A stretch of DNA of 64,000 nt, from contig CAYXGY010000001.1 of the NCBI GenBank assembly GCA_964464895.1, positions 496,001 to 560,000 on the forward strand, read 5' to 3'. The notes under the pieces are model-generated. The model was given only the letters and a program-made list of their open reading frames with translations. It had not been told where the DNA came from and did no database searches. Source of the DNA: Helicobacter_D sp964464895. GTDB taxonomy: Bacteria > Campylobacterota > Campylobacteria > Campylobacterales > Helicobacteraceae. Positions 50,164 to 58,861 of the stretch are shown here, one piece after another; the stretch's first letter is position 1; every line of letters begins with the position of its first letter. Made by a program: the position numbers and the translations under genes.

Positions 50164-50844
50164 TTAAATTTTTTCTATCATTTTGATGACAAACGCAACA
50201 TTTCTCTTGCCACTTTCTTCCTCGTTGTATTCTTTCAATTCCTCATCATTGACGCTATCTGATATGGTTCTAAGAATACAAAAAGGCACTTTAAGATTCG
50301 CGCACACTACCGCTACGCTTGCTCCCTCCATTTCTACCGCATCGGCTTGGAATGTCTCGCGTATCCATTGCTTTTTATCCTTTTGATTGACAAATTGGTC
50401 TCCTGAAGCAATAATACCCTCATAAATGGGGAATCCAAGCTCATTTGCAACCTGTTTTACAATTTCATTTAAGGTAGAATCACTCTTAGTGAATGTCTCA
50501 CTCTCTGGGATAAATCCACAAGGATAGCCAAAAATCGTTAAATCCACATCGTGCTGACACAGCTTGCTAGCAAAGAGCAAGTCTCCTACCTTATAAGCTG
50601 GATTAATCGCACCCGCGATTCCGTTGAAAACTATTTTTTCACAACCAAAATGCAAAATCATACTACTAGCAGTTAAAGCAGAATGCACCTTACCGATACG
50701 ACTTCGCGCAATGATTGCGGTTTTTCCTGCTAGTTGAATTTTATAAAAAGTATTCCCACCAAATTCTATTGTCTCATACTCCTTATAATGCGCTAGCAAA
50801 GGCGTAATTTCTTCTGGAAGAGCACCAATAATTCCAAGTGTCAT
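50164..50844 (-). CDS. mtnN: MTA/SAH/aminofutalosine nucleosidase
   Basis: 226 aa. Cleaves the glycosidic bond of methylthioadenosine and S-adenosylhomocysteine. In Helicobacter and Campylobacter it also cleaves 6-amino-6-deoxyfutalosine for menaquinone (family knowledge). Motifs are MTLGIIGALPEEITPLL (catalytic Glu), FGGNTFYKIQLAGKTAIIARSRIGKVHSALTAS, VFNGIAGAINPAYKVGDLLFAS, DAVEMEGASVAVVC and ILRTISDSVN (catalytic Asp). ATG 50844 is used. A longer frame would run into fabD. One base separates it from the fabD stop. Confidence 0.95.
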   Translation of the reverse strand: MTLGIIGALPEEITPLLAHYKEYETIEFGGNTFYKIQLAGKTAIIARSRIGKVHSALTASSMILHFGCEKIVFNGIAGAINPAYKVGDLLFASKLCQHDVDLTIFGYPCGFIPESETFTKSDSTLNEIVKQVANELGFPIYEGIIASGDQFVNQKDKKQWIRETFQADAVEMEGASVAVVCANLKVPFCILRTISDSVNDEELKEYNEEESGKRNVAFVIKMIEKI

Positions 50845-50845
50845 C

Positions 50846-51766
50846 TTAATCCTTTTGCAAAAAGTCTTGAATCTCTGCATAAGTCTGCAAAGAAATCGTC
50901 TCTTTTGGGCTCAATCTTTTGTTTAAGCCCTTGAGAACATTACCACCACATTCTATGAAACCCTCAATCTTTGCATCATTTTCGCGAATGGATTGCTTAT
51001 AAAGCACAGGTGAAACTAACTGCTCTGCTAGCAATTCTAATGCTTGCGCTTTGTTTTGATAGGGCTTTGCATTTACATTTGAAATAATTGGGAAATCAAA
51101 AGAATCCTTGAGTGCCTCTTCTAATAACACTTTAAAGTCTGCGCACATTCCCTCCAAAATTGGACAATGGCTCGCCACAGACATTGGAAGCATTAAGGCG
51201 CGTTTCGCACCAAGCCCTTTAATCTCCACTTCCAAAGTCAATAAATCCTCTTTGCTTCCTGCAAGCACCATTTGCCCATCACCATTATAATTGGCACACC
51301 ATACCTTAAGCCCTCTATTGCGTTTTTTGGTGCAAAACTCCTCTAGGATTCCATCTTCTAACCCGAGCACAACCATCATTCCTGCCACTTTCTTTTTGCA
51401 AGATTCTTCCATTAAATAGCCGCGTTTGCTCACGAGCGAAATGGCTTGTTCAAAGCTCAAAGCCCCACTTGCACAAAGTGCGCTAAATTCTCCCAAAGAA
51501 TGCCCCAAACCAAAAGCAATTTTACCTTTTATCTTGGGAAAAATCAGCGAAAACACGCTATAACTCACTAACAAAATTGCAGGTTGTGTATATTGTGTCA
51601 AATTTAATTTCTGATTCTCTTCAAAACAAAGTTGCACCATATCTTCTTTTAAAATATCACTTGTTTGTTCAAAATATCGTCTCACTTCTGCGCTATTATC
51701 AAACAAATCTTTGCCCATTCCGATACTTTGACTCCCCTGACCAGGAAAAATCACTGCTTTACTCAA
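50846..51766 (-). CDS. fabD: Malonyl-CoA:ACP transacylase
   Basis: 306 aa enzyme starting fatty-acid elongation by loading malonate on ACP. Motifs are KAVIFPGQGSQSIGMGKDLF, FGLGHSLGEFSALCASGALSF (catalytic Ser in GHSLG), MLPMSVASHCPILEGM (catalytic His) and FIECGGNVLKGLNKRL. I place the start at TTG 51766, five bases after AGGAG. A GTG two codons earlier overlaps the ribosome site and is less likely. It lies 10 bp after argS. Confidence 0.94.
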   Translation of the reverse strand: MSKAVIFPGQGSQSIGMGKDLFDNSAEVRRYFEQTSDILKEDMVQLCFEENQKLNLTQYTQPAILLVSYSVFSLIFPKIKGKIAFGLGHSLGEFSALCASGALSFEQAISLVSKRGYLMEESCKKKVAGMMVVLGLEDGILEEFCTKKRNRGLKVWCANYNGDGQMVLAGSKEDLLTLEVEIKGLGAKRALMLPMSVASHCPILEGMCADFKVLLEEALKDSFDFPIISNVNAKPYQNKAQALELLAEQLVSPVLYKQSIRENDAKIEGFIECGGNVLKGLNKRLSPKETISLQTYAEIQDFLQKD

Positions 51767-51776
51767 ATTCACTCCT

Positions 51777-53384
51777 TTACATACTTTTTTTAGCGGTAAT
51801 ACCAAGTAGCGCAAGTCCCAAATTCAAAGTCTCTACAACCACCACCAATACCTTTAAAATCTGCTCCTCTTTGGCAGTATTTAGAATCTTTGTTTCATTA
51901 TAGAATCGGTGAAATTCTCCTGCAAGCACCTTGAGAAAATCCACTACCTTATTGGGTGCGCGTTGGGCAAACGCATCGGATAAAACCTTATCAAGCCCAA
52001 GAGAAAGTACCAACAAATCACGCAAACTTGCGTCCATTCCCTTTAATGATTCTATATATTGTTCCTTTGTGAAATTTTTATAATCTTGCATACTAAAATT
52101 AGATTTAGAAAAAAGCGTATGAATGCGGGCGTGCGCATAGTTGATATAATACACGGGGTTGCTAGAATCTTGCTTCTTTAGCTCTTCTATGTCAAATTCC
52201 AAATGTGTATCCGCCTTTTTGCTTAAAAAAATCAATCGCAACGCGTCTGCACCTACTTCTTCTACGATTTCTTTCATTAGGATAAAATTACCCGCACGCT
52301 TACTCATTTTATAAGCTTCTCCACCTTTTAACAAAGCAACCATTTGAGACAAAAGCACTTCTAATTTATCACTCTGATAACCCAAAAAAGCAATTGCGGC
52401 TTTGACGCGTGCAATATAGCCGTGATGGTCTGCTCCCCAGATATTAATATATCGTTCAAAAGGACGGGCGAATTTATTGCTATGATAAATAATATCGCCT
52501 GCAAGATAGGTTGGCTCTCCATTCTCACGCACGATTACGCGGTCTTTTTCATCGCCATATTTGCTAGATTTTAACCATAGCTTACCCTCTTGCTCATAGA
52601 CACCAGAATGCGCCTTGAGTGATTGCAATGTAGAATCCCAATATTTAAAAAGCTCCTTTTCGCTGACATAATGGTCAAACACGATTCCAACTTGCGCTAA
52701 ATTTGCTTGGATTTCTTCTAGCATTTTGTCTTTTCCAAAGCTACTTAATGTTGCAATGCTAGAGGGATTCTCAAAAACTTTCATTCCCAAAGAATCCTTT
52801 GCTTCTTTTGCTAAGTCTATGATATATTCGCCTTTATAACAATCCTCTAGCAATGCACAAGACTCACCCAAAAACAAATTGCGCCCAGCATAATAAATAG
52901 ACTTGCCTAGATTTTCTATTTGCGTGCCTGCATCATTGATATAATATTCTGTCGTGATACAAAAGCCCAAAAATCTACCAATACGCGCCAAACTATCGCC
53001 AAAGATTGCACCCCGAGCGTGTCCAATATGCAAAGGACCTGTGGGATTTGCGCTCACATATTCTAATAAAATATGCTCGGTGGTGTTTTGCGATTCTGTT
53101 TTCTTGGAATCTTGTTGCAAAAATTTCCACCCACATTCAGCCAAAAACTCATCACTCAAACTAAAATTCACATAGCCATTCATCACATTCACACTTGCAA
53201 TTTGTGGCAGAATCTCTAATTTTTGTGCAAATTCTTGAGCAATGACTTGCGGGTTTTGACGCAAAGTCTTGGCAAAACTAAAAGTTGGCAACGCAAAATG
53301 ACCGAACTTTTTATCACGTGGTTTTTCTAAAACGCTAGAAACCCCTAGAGCCTCATCTACAATTTGTTTAATGTTTTGTGTCAT
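51777..53384 (-). CDS. argS: Arginine--tRNA ligase
   Basis: 535 aa class I synthetase. EYVSANPTGPLHIGHARGAIFGDSLARI holds the HIGH motif, and KMSKRAGNFI is the KMSKS counterpart. The N-terminal Add-1 domain (KKFGHFALPTFSFAKTLRQNPQVIAQEFAQKL) and the C-terminal anticodon domain (YINYAHARIHTLFSK, HRFYNETKIL) are both complete. Three bases after tatA and 10 before fabD, as in the HP0319-HP0320 neighbourhood of H. pylori. Confidence 0.96.
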   Translation of the reverse strand: MTQNIKQIVDEALGVSSVLEKPRDKKFGHFALPTFSFAKTLRQNPQVIAQEFAQKLEILPQIASVNVMNGYVNFSLSDEFLAECGWKFLQQDSKKTESQNTTEHILLEYVSANPTGPLHIGHARGAIFGDSLARIGRFLGFCITTEYYINDAGTQIENLGKSIYYAGRNLFLGESCALLEDCYKGEYIIDLAKEAKDSLGMKVFENPSSIATLSSFGKDKMLEEIQANLAQVGIVFDHYVSEKELFKYWDSTLQSLKAHSGVYEQEGKLWLKSSKYGDEKDRVIVRENGEPTYLAGDIIYHSNKFARPFERYINIWGADHHGYIARVKAAIAFLGYQSDKLEVLLSQMVALLKGGEAYKMSKRAGNFILMKEIVEEVGADALRLIFLSKKADTHLEFDIEELKKQDSSNPVYYINYAHARIHTLFSKSNFSMQDYKNFTKEQYIESLKGMDASLRDLLVLSLGLDKVLSDAFAQRAPNKVVDFLKVLAGEFHRFYNETKILNTAKEEQILKVLVVVVETLNLGLALLGITAKKSM

Positions 53385-53387
53385 TCA

Positions 53388-53609
53388 CTATACTTTGGTA
53401 GTTTCATTAGTGGAGTTTGCGACAGATTCTTTTTTGTCTTGCTCAATTTTGGTTTGTGTGGTGCTTTCTTCCTCATCTTCTTTGACGGCTTTTTTGAAAT
53501 TTTTGATTCCAGAGCCTAAGCCTTTAGCCAAATCTGGAATCTTTTTTGCTCCAAACAATACAACAATAATTAACAGCACAATGAGCAACTGCTGAACACT
53601 TGGCATCAT
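53388..53609 (-). CDS. tatA: TatA, twin-arginine translocase pore subunit
   Basis: 73 aa. One N-terminal helix (VQQLLIVLLIIVVLFGAKKIPDLAKGLGSGIKNFKKAVKEDEE) with the FG hinge, the amphipathic helix and an acidic tail. This is the canonical TatA architecture. It exports folded proteins such as NapA and NapG in this window. ATG 53609 has AAAGGAT before it. An upstream extension of about 20 residues would not suit a TatA. First gene of the minus-strand run ending with the yhcH-like gene. Confidence 0.95.
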   Translation of the reverse strand: MMPSVQQLLIVLLIIVVLFGAKKIPDLAKGLGSGIKNFKKAVKEDEEESTTQTKIEQDKKESVANSTNETTKV

Positions 53610-53821
53610 TATCAAATCCTTTTTCGTTATGAAATTTTGCAGATTATAGCATAATTCCTCTTGCAACTTCAAAACACAAAAATTTTAGATTCAATTTTTG
53701 GCTTAGTGTTACCAATATTCAAAATTATTACTAAGTTGCCATAGATATTTATAATATTCAATAAAAATTAAATTTGTTTAAGTTATAGTCTTTTAAGCAT
53801 TATTTCAAAAAGGATTTGGGA

Positions 53822-55771
53822 ATGAAATTATCTTTAAGTTTAAAGGCAACTTTGAGCATTACACTCACCGCAATTATTGGATTTCTAGTTTTCGGACTCT
53901 TACAATATCAAAGCACAAAGACAAGCACACTACAAACAGAGGAAAAGAGCTATCAAGGCAAACTAAATTCTATCCAATTGCTACTCGTTTCTTACATTAC
54001 AGAAAAACAAGAAGCAATCAATCGTCTCAAAGATGAAATTGCTAACCAAATTGATAATGAGACAGCAATCGCTAAAAGCTTGGAATTGGTTGAAAAAACA
54101 GGCGGATTTAACCTTGTATATTTTGGCGTAGAAACCAATGGTAGAATGCTACGTAGCAATGGAAACCACGTATTTCCAGAGAGTGGCTATGACCCGCGCA
54201 AACGCAGTTGGTATTATGATACCAAAGCACAAAATAAACCCATTATCTTAAATCACGCTTGGTTGCAAGCAAGCAAAAAGCTCCCTGTTTTTGGATTTGG
54301 CGCACCACTATCTCACAATGGCAATTTTTATGGCGTGGTGAGTGGAGACATTGCACTCAAACCCCTCAACGATTATTTAGAATCTTTACAAAAAAACGAA
54401 CACTTTACAATCTTTGCGACAGACCCGAGTGGGCAGATTATTCTTTCTCAAAACCCCGATGAAATCCTAAATCAAAGTGAAATTTCTAAATTATTAGTAG
54501 AAAAGTCCAAAAACAATCAAAACAAATTCCTTTTCTTTGAACAAGAGAAACAAAGTAGATTTGGTATCTGTTCTTCTAACCCTTTAACCGAATGGAATGT
54601 GTGTTTAGTTGGGGACAAAAATATACTCTACCAACACATTCGCGAAAACACTACTTTTCTAGTGATTTCGCTCCTTGTATTTGCAATTGCACTCATCGTG
54701 CTTATCAATATTCTTATGCGCGTTATTTTAAAACCCATTAAAACTTTGCGTAAAGGGATTTTAGATTTCTTTGATTATTTGCACTCCAAAACCACAAGCG
54801 TCAAACCATTGCACATTAATACACGCGATGAGCTCGGAGAAATGGCGAGAGTGATTAGTGCCAACATTAAAGAAATTCAAACCAACCTAGAAAAAGAACG
54901 CACTTGTGTGCAAGAAACATTAAAATCGCTTGAGTATGCTAAAGAGGGTGATTTCAGATGCTTTATAGAAACCGAATGCAACAATAAACAACTCAACAAT
55001 ATCAAGCTTTATCTCAACCAAACACTTCAAGACCTCAACCAAAACTTTGAAACAATTGAAAGAGCCCTAGAAACATTCAAGACAGATGATTTTACACATA
55101 TTGCAGAAACAAATGAGAGTAAAGGCGCATTGCTTCGTGTAGTAGAAAATATTAATGACCTAGGACGTTATATTCAAAATATGCTCAAAACTTCTAGCAA
55201 AATTGCCCATAATCTCAAGGTACATTCTAACGCCCTACAAGAACGTGTCAAAAATCTTCAAGCTTCCGCACACGCTCAAGCGCAATCCTTAGAACAAACA
55301 AGTATTGCCGTAGATGGAATCACAGATTCTATACAAAATGTCGCTAATAAAAGCAGTGAGGTGATTCAACAAAGTGATGATATTAGAAGCGTTGTAAATG
55401 TCATCAAAGACATTGCAGACCAAACAAACTTACTTGCCCTCAATGCTGCGATTGAAGCTGCAAGGGCTGGAGAACACGGAAGAGGATTCGCAGTTGTTGC
55501 CGATGAAGTCCGAAAGCTAGCAGAGAGAACAGGAAAATCCTTAAGCGAGATTGAGGCAAATGTCAATGTCTTGGTGCAAGGTATTAATGAGATGAGTGAA
55601 TCTATCAAGGAAGAAACACAAAGCGTAGAGAAAATCAGCTCTGCCGTAGAAAAACTAGAACAACTAGCACAAGAAAACGAATCTATCGCAAATTCTTGTG
55701 CCGATATTTCTAATGTTGTAGATAATCTAGCAACTGAAGTGCTAAACGAAACGGATAATAAGAAATTTTAA
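53822..55771 (+). CDS. Methyl-accepting chemotaxis protein with dCache sensor
   Basis: 649 aa membrane chemoreceptor. TM1 is about 10-29, a periplasmic dCache domain spans about 30-275, TM2 about 277-298, then a HAMP-like linker. The signalling tip is IKDIADQTNLLALNAAIEAARAGEHGRGFAVVADEVRKLAERTGKSLSEIEANV. In the sensor Y123, R128, W130, Y131 and D176 are spaced like the amino-acid-binding motif of dCache_1AA receptors, so an amino acid ligand is plausible. ATG 53822 is used, with AAAAAGGAT before it. It ends inside a hairpin shared with uvrA. Confidence 0.92.
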   Translation: MKLSLSLKATLSITLTAIIGFLVFGLLQYQSTKTSTLQTEEKSYQGKLNSIQLLLVSYITEKQEAINRLKDEIANQIDNETAIAKSLELVEKTGGFNLVYFGVETNGRMLRSNGNHVFPESGYDPRKRSWYYDTKAQNKPIILNHAWLQASKKLPVFGFGAPLSHNGNFYGVVSGDIALKPLNDYLESLQKNEHFTIFATDPSGQIILSQNPDEILNQSEISKLLVEKSKNNQNKFLFFEQEKQSRFGICSSNPLTEWNVCLVGDKNILYQHIRENTTFLVISLLVFAIALIVLINILMRVILKPIKTLRKGILDFFDYLHSKTTSVKPLHINTRDELGEMARVISANIKEIQTNLEKERTCVQETLKSLEYAKEGDFRCFIETECNNKQLNNIKLYLNQTLQDLNQNFETIERALETFKTDDFTHIAETNESKGALLRVVENINDLGRYIQNMLKTSSKIAHNLKVHSNALQERVKNLQASAHAQAQSLEQTSIAVDGITDSIQNVANKSSEVIQQSDDIRSVVNVIKDIADQTNLLALNAAIEAARAGEHGRGFAVVADEVRKLAERTGKSLSEIEANVNVLVQGINEMSESIKEETQSVEKISSAVEKLEQLAQENESIANSCADISNVVDNLATEVLNETDNKKF

Positions 55772-55807
55772 GCTAGGCGGGGAATCCTTAAGATTCCATT
55801 CCTAGCT
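55771..55807. terminator. Bidirectional hairpin shared by the chemoreceptor gene and uvrA
   Basis: AGCTAGG (55771-55777) pairs with CCTAGCT (55801-55807), and GGAATC (55781-55786) with GATTCC (55792-55797), separated by a 3x3 internal loop and closed by CTTAA. It covers the last base of the chemoreceptor stop and the last codons of uvrA. Flanking T-rich tails are modest (TAAAATTTC on the minus side). Confidence 0.6.
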
Positions 55808-58646
55808 CTTTAGCCAAAAATCTCCCCGTATGGCTAGCGGTTTTTTTATGTCTTTTTGCGATTCTCTCTGGCGAGCCACTATCTACAATCGTGCCCCCAT
55901 TGTTTCCACCCTCTGGTCCAATGTCAAGGATAAAATCCGCATTTTTGATAATGTCCAAATTATGCTCAATCACAATGACACTATTTCCTAAATCTGTCAA
56001 ATGATGCAACACACGCGTCAGTCTATCTACATCGGCAAAATGCAAGCCTGTCGTTGGCTCATCTAAGATATAAAGTGTTTTCCCTGTATCCTTGCGACTT
56101 AATTCTTTTGCAAGTTTAATGCGTTGCGCTTCACCTCCACTAAGAGTAACCGCATTTTGCCCCAAAGTGATATAGCCTAGCCCGACATCTTGCAAAGTCT
56201 TGAGTTTTTGATAGATTCTTGGAATCTTAGAAAAAAACTCGCACGCCTCATCTACGCTTAATGCTAGCACTTGTGCTATATTTTTGCCTCTATATTCTAC
56301 TTCTAAAGTTTGTGTATTGTAACGCGTTCCTCTACACGCATCACATTTTACCATAATATCGGGCAGGAAGTGCATTTCAATCTTAATCTCTCCCTCACCC
56401 ATACATTTTTCACACCTTCCTCCCTTGACATTGAAGCTAAAACGACTGATACCATAATTACGAATCTGTGCCTCTTTAGTCTGCGCAAAAATCTGTCGAA
56501 TCTCGTCCATCGCACCCGTATAAGTTGCAGGATTAGAACGTGGAGTGCGCCCAATTGGGCTTTGGTCTAAATAAATCACTTTGTCTAATTGTTCTAAACC
56601 TACAATCTCTACTCCATCTACTTTTTTTACTTTTTTGCGATTATTGAGCAATTCTTGGGCGACAGGGAGCAAAGTTTGCAACACAAGAGAGCTTTTACCA
56701 CTTCCACTCACGCCCGTTACACACACGAAATTTCTTAAAGGAATCTTGACATTTAAATTATGAATATTATTGATATTGACATTCAAAATTTCAATCCATT
56801 CCTCTTGACTGCGGCGGACAAAATATTCTATCTTTTTCTCTCCATTGAGATATTGTGCCGTCTGTGTTTTGCTCTTAAGTAATTGCGTAAGATTCCCACT
56901 AAAGACGACTTCACCCCCATATTTCCCGGCACCTGGTCCAATATCTACAATGAAATCTGCGTGCTCAATCGTCTCCTTATCGTGCTCTACAACAATGACA
57001 GAATTACCCTTTTGCTGCAAATTTCTCAATGTTTTAATCAGTTTTAATGTATCACGTTCGTGCAAACCAATACTTGGCTCATCTAACACATACATTACGC
57101 CTGTTAATCCGCTACCAATTTGACTTGCAATTCTAATTCGTTGCGATTCTCCCCCACTAATACTACGCGCATCGCGTCCCAAACTTAAATACCCAAGCCC
57201 CACATCATAAAGAAAATAAAGTCGCTCGCAGATTTCCTTTAGAATCGGAGCGGCAATCATCGCACTTTGCGTATCTAAATGAGAAAAATTTGCAGGATTG
57301 GCAAAAAACCCATAACATTCCTCAATGGGCAAATCCAACAAATCCCCAATCGTCTTGTTGGCGACTTTGACCGCTAGACTTTGTGGCTGCAAACGATGTC
57401 CCCCACAATCCTCACAGACTTTTTCGCTCATATAATCGCCTAAATCTTTGTTATCTTTAAACATATCATAAGCAATAGAAATCACCCCCGCCCAAGGACG
57501 TTTCAATTTAGAACTTTTCCAACTAAATTCTACTTCCTCTTGGCTTCCATATAGCACTAACTTCTGCTGATATTCGCTCAAATCCTCAAAGGCTGCTTTA
57601 GGGTTGATGCCATTTGCCAAGCAAAAAGCACGGAAGAGCTCATTATAATAGCTCTTATTAAAACCATAAATAATCTTGATTCCTCCCTCACTTAAAGGCA
57701 AACTAGAATGCACTACCTTTTTGGTATCAATCATATAACGAATCCCTAAACCATCGCATTTAGAACAAGCACCTTTAGGGGAATTAAACGAAAAGCTAAG
57801 CGGTTCTAATGGGCTAAAGGAAACCTTGCAATCAAAGCAAGCCAAATGCTCACTATAATGCACCAAAGTAGGCTTGGATTCTTTATTTTCAGGCAGAATC
57901 TCAATTTCTACTTCACCATAAGATTCTTTCAATGCCTTCTCAATATCCTCTGCGATTCTGTCTTTGTTTGCTGCACTGACGACCACGCGGTCTATAACGA
58001 CTTTAATCGTGTGCTTCTTGGTTTTAGAAAGACTGATTTCCTCATCTAAACGCACCAAGACACCATTAATCTGCGCCCTGATATATCCCTTTTGGCGTAA
58101 GGATTCTAATTTATCATTAAAAGTTCCCTTTTTTTCGCGGATAATTGGGGCTAAAATCAAAATCTTAGAACCCTCTTTGATTTTCAAAACTTCTGCGATA
58201 ATATCACTCGCACTCATCTTGGAGATTGGCTTGCCACACAAATGACAATGTTGCACACCTATACGCGCAAAAAGCAAGCGCAAATAATCATAAATCTCTG
58301 TAATCGTTCCTACTGTGGAACGTGGATTCTTGCTTGTCGTCTTTTGGTCAATCGCAATCGCTGGAGTGAGCCCCTCTATTTTATCTACATCGGGCTTGCC
58401 GATTTTGTCCAAAAATTGCCTTGCATAGCTTGAAAGGGATTCTATGTATCTTCGCTGCCCTTCGGCATAAAGCGTGTCAAATGCCAAAGTGCTCTTACCG
58501 CTTCCACTAAGCCCTGTTAAGATAACAAGTTTATTTTTGGGAATACTCAAACTAATATTTTTTAAATTATTTTCTTTTGCATTCGTGATGATAATATGGT
58601 CAAGTGGCGTTGGTGTCGTAAGTTGAGATTTGGTTTTTGAATCCAT
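55788..58646 (-). CDS. uvrA: UvrA, excinuclease ABC subunit A
   Basis: 952 aa DNA-damage recognition ATPase. Two ABC modules carry GLSGSGKSTLAFDTLYAEGQRRYIESLSSYARQFL and GVSGSGKSSLVLQTLLP, with LSGGESQRI and LSGGEAQRI signatures and LDEPSIGLHERD and LDEPTTGLHFADV Walker B regions. Zinc modules are CHLCGKP-type, CFDCKVSF...CSKCDGLG and CEKCMGEG...CDACRG. It is complete and works with UvrBC elsewhere. The ATG follows AAAGGTTT. Confidence 0.97.
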   Translation of the reverse strand: MDSKTKSQLTTPTPLDHIIITNAKENNLKNISLSIPKNKLVILTGLSGSGKSTLAFDTLYAEGQRRYIESLSSYARQFLDKIGKPDVDKIEGLTPAIAIDQKTTSKNPRSTVGTITEIYDYLRLLFARIGVQHCHLCGKPISKMSASDIIAEVLKIKEGSKILILAPIIREKKGTFNDKLESLRQKGYIRAQINGVLVRLDEEISLSKTKKHTIKVVIDRVVVSAANKDRIAEDIEKALKESYGEVEIEILPENKESKPTLVHYSEHLACFDCKVSFSPLEPLSFSFNSPKGACSKCDGLGIRYMIDTKKVVHSSLPLSEGGIKIIYGFNKSYYNELFRAFCLANGINPKAAFEDLSEYQQKLVLYGSQEEVEFSWKSSKLKRPWAGVISIAYDMFKDNKDLGDYMSEKVCEDCGGHRLQPQSLAVKVANKTIGDLLDLPIEECYGFFANPANFSHLDTQSAMIAAPILKEICERLYFLYDVGLGYLSLGRDARSISGGESQRIRIASQIGSGLTGVMYVLDEPSIGLHERDTLKLIKTLRNLQQKGNSVIVVEHDKETIEHADFIVDIGPGAGKYGGEVVFSGNLTQLLKSKTQTAQYLNGEKKIEYFVRRSQEEWIEILNVNINNIHNLNVKIPLRNFVCVTGVSGSGKSSLVLQTLLPVAQELLNNRKKVKKVDGVEIVGLEQLDKVIYLDQSPIGRTPRSNPATYTGAMDEIRQIFAQTKEAQIRNYGISRFSFNVKGGRCEKCMGEGEIKIEMHFLPDIMVKCDACRGTRYNTQTLEVEYRGKNIAQVLALSVDEACEFFSKIPRIYQKLKTLQDVGLGYITLGQNAVTLSGGEAQRIKLAKELSRKDTGKTLYILDEPTTGLHFADVDRLTRVLHHLTDLGNSVIVIEHNLDIIKNADFILDIGPEGGNNGGTIVDSGSPERIAKRHKKTASHTGRFLAKELGMES

Positions 58647-58799
58647 AATAAACCTTTTTGACTCGTCTAAATTAAATCACTGATTATAACAAAATCCGAT
58701 AAATTTAGACAAATAAATTAAAGTGCAGGCTTAGATTCTTTGTGATTATACTTGATATAAATGCAATAATAAAACTTGATAGTAGTAATATAAAGTTTA

Positions 58800-58827
58800 T
58801 TGACATTCTTAAAACTTCTGCTATAAT
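58800..58827 (+). promoter_or_regulatory. Strong sigma70-type promoter of htpG
   Basis: TTGACA (58800-58805), 16-base spacer, TATAAT (58822-58827): both hexamers are perfect, rare in this AT-rich group where -35 elements are usually poor. A start near 58834 gives a leader of about 28 bases with AAGGA before the ATG. I see no CIRCE or HspR-type dyad here. Confidence 0.8.
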
Positions 58828-58861
58828 TTCGCCCAAATTTTAATCACTCAAAGGAAAAATA

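Noticed and set aside
53700..53736. CTTAGT/ACTAAG hairpin upstream of the chemoreceptor gene as a riboswitch or operator
   Set aside because: A six-base stem with a 22-base AT-rich loop and no further structure. Too weak to report as a feature.
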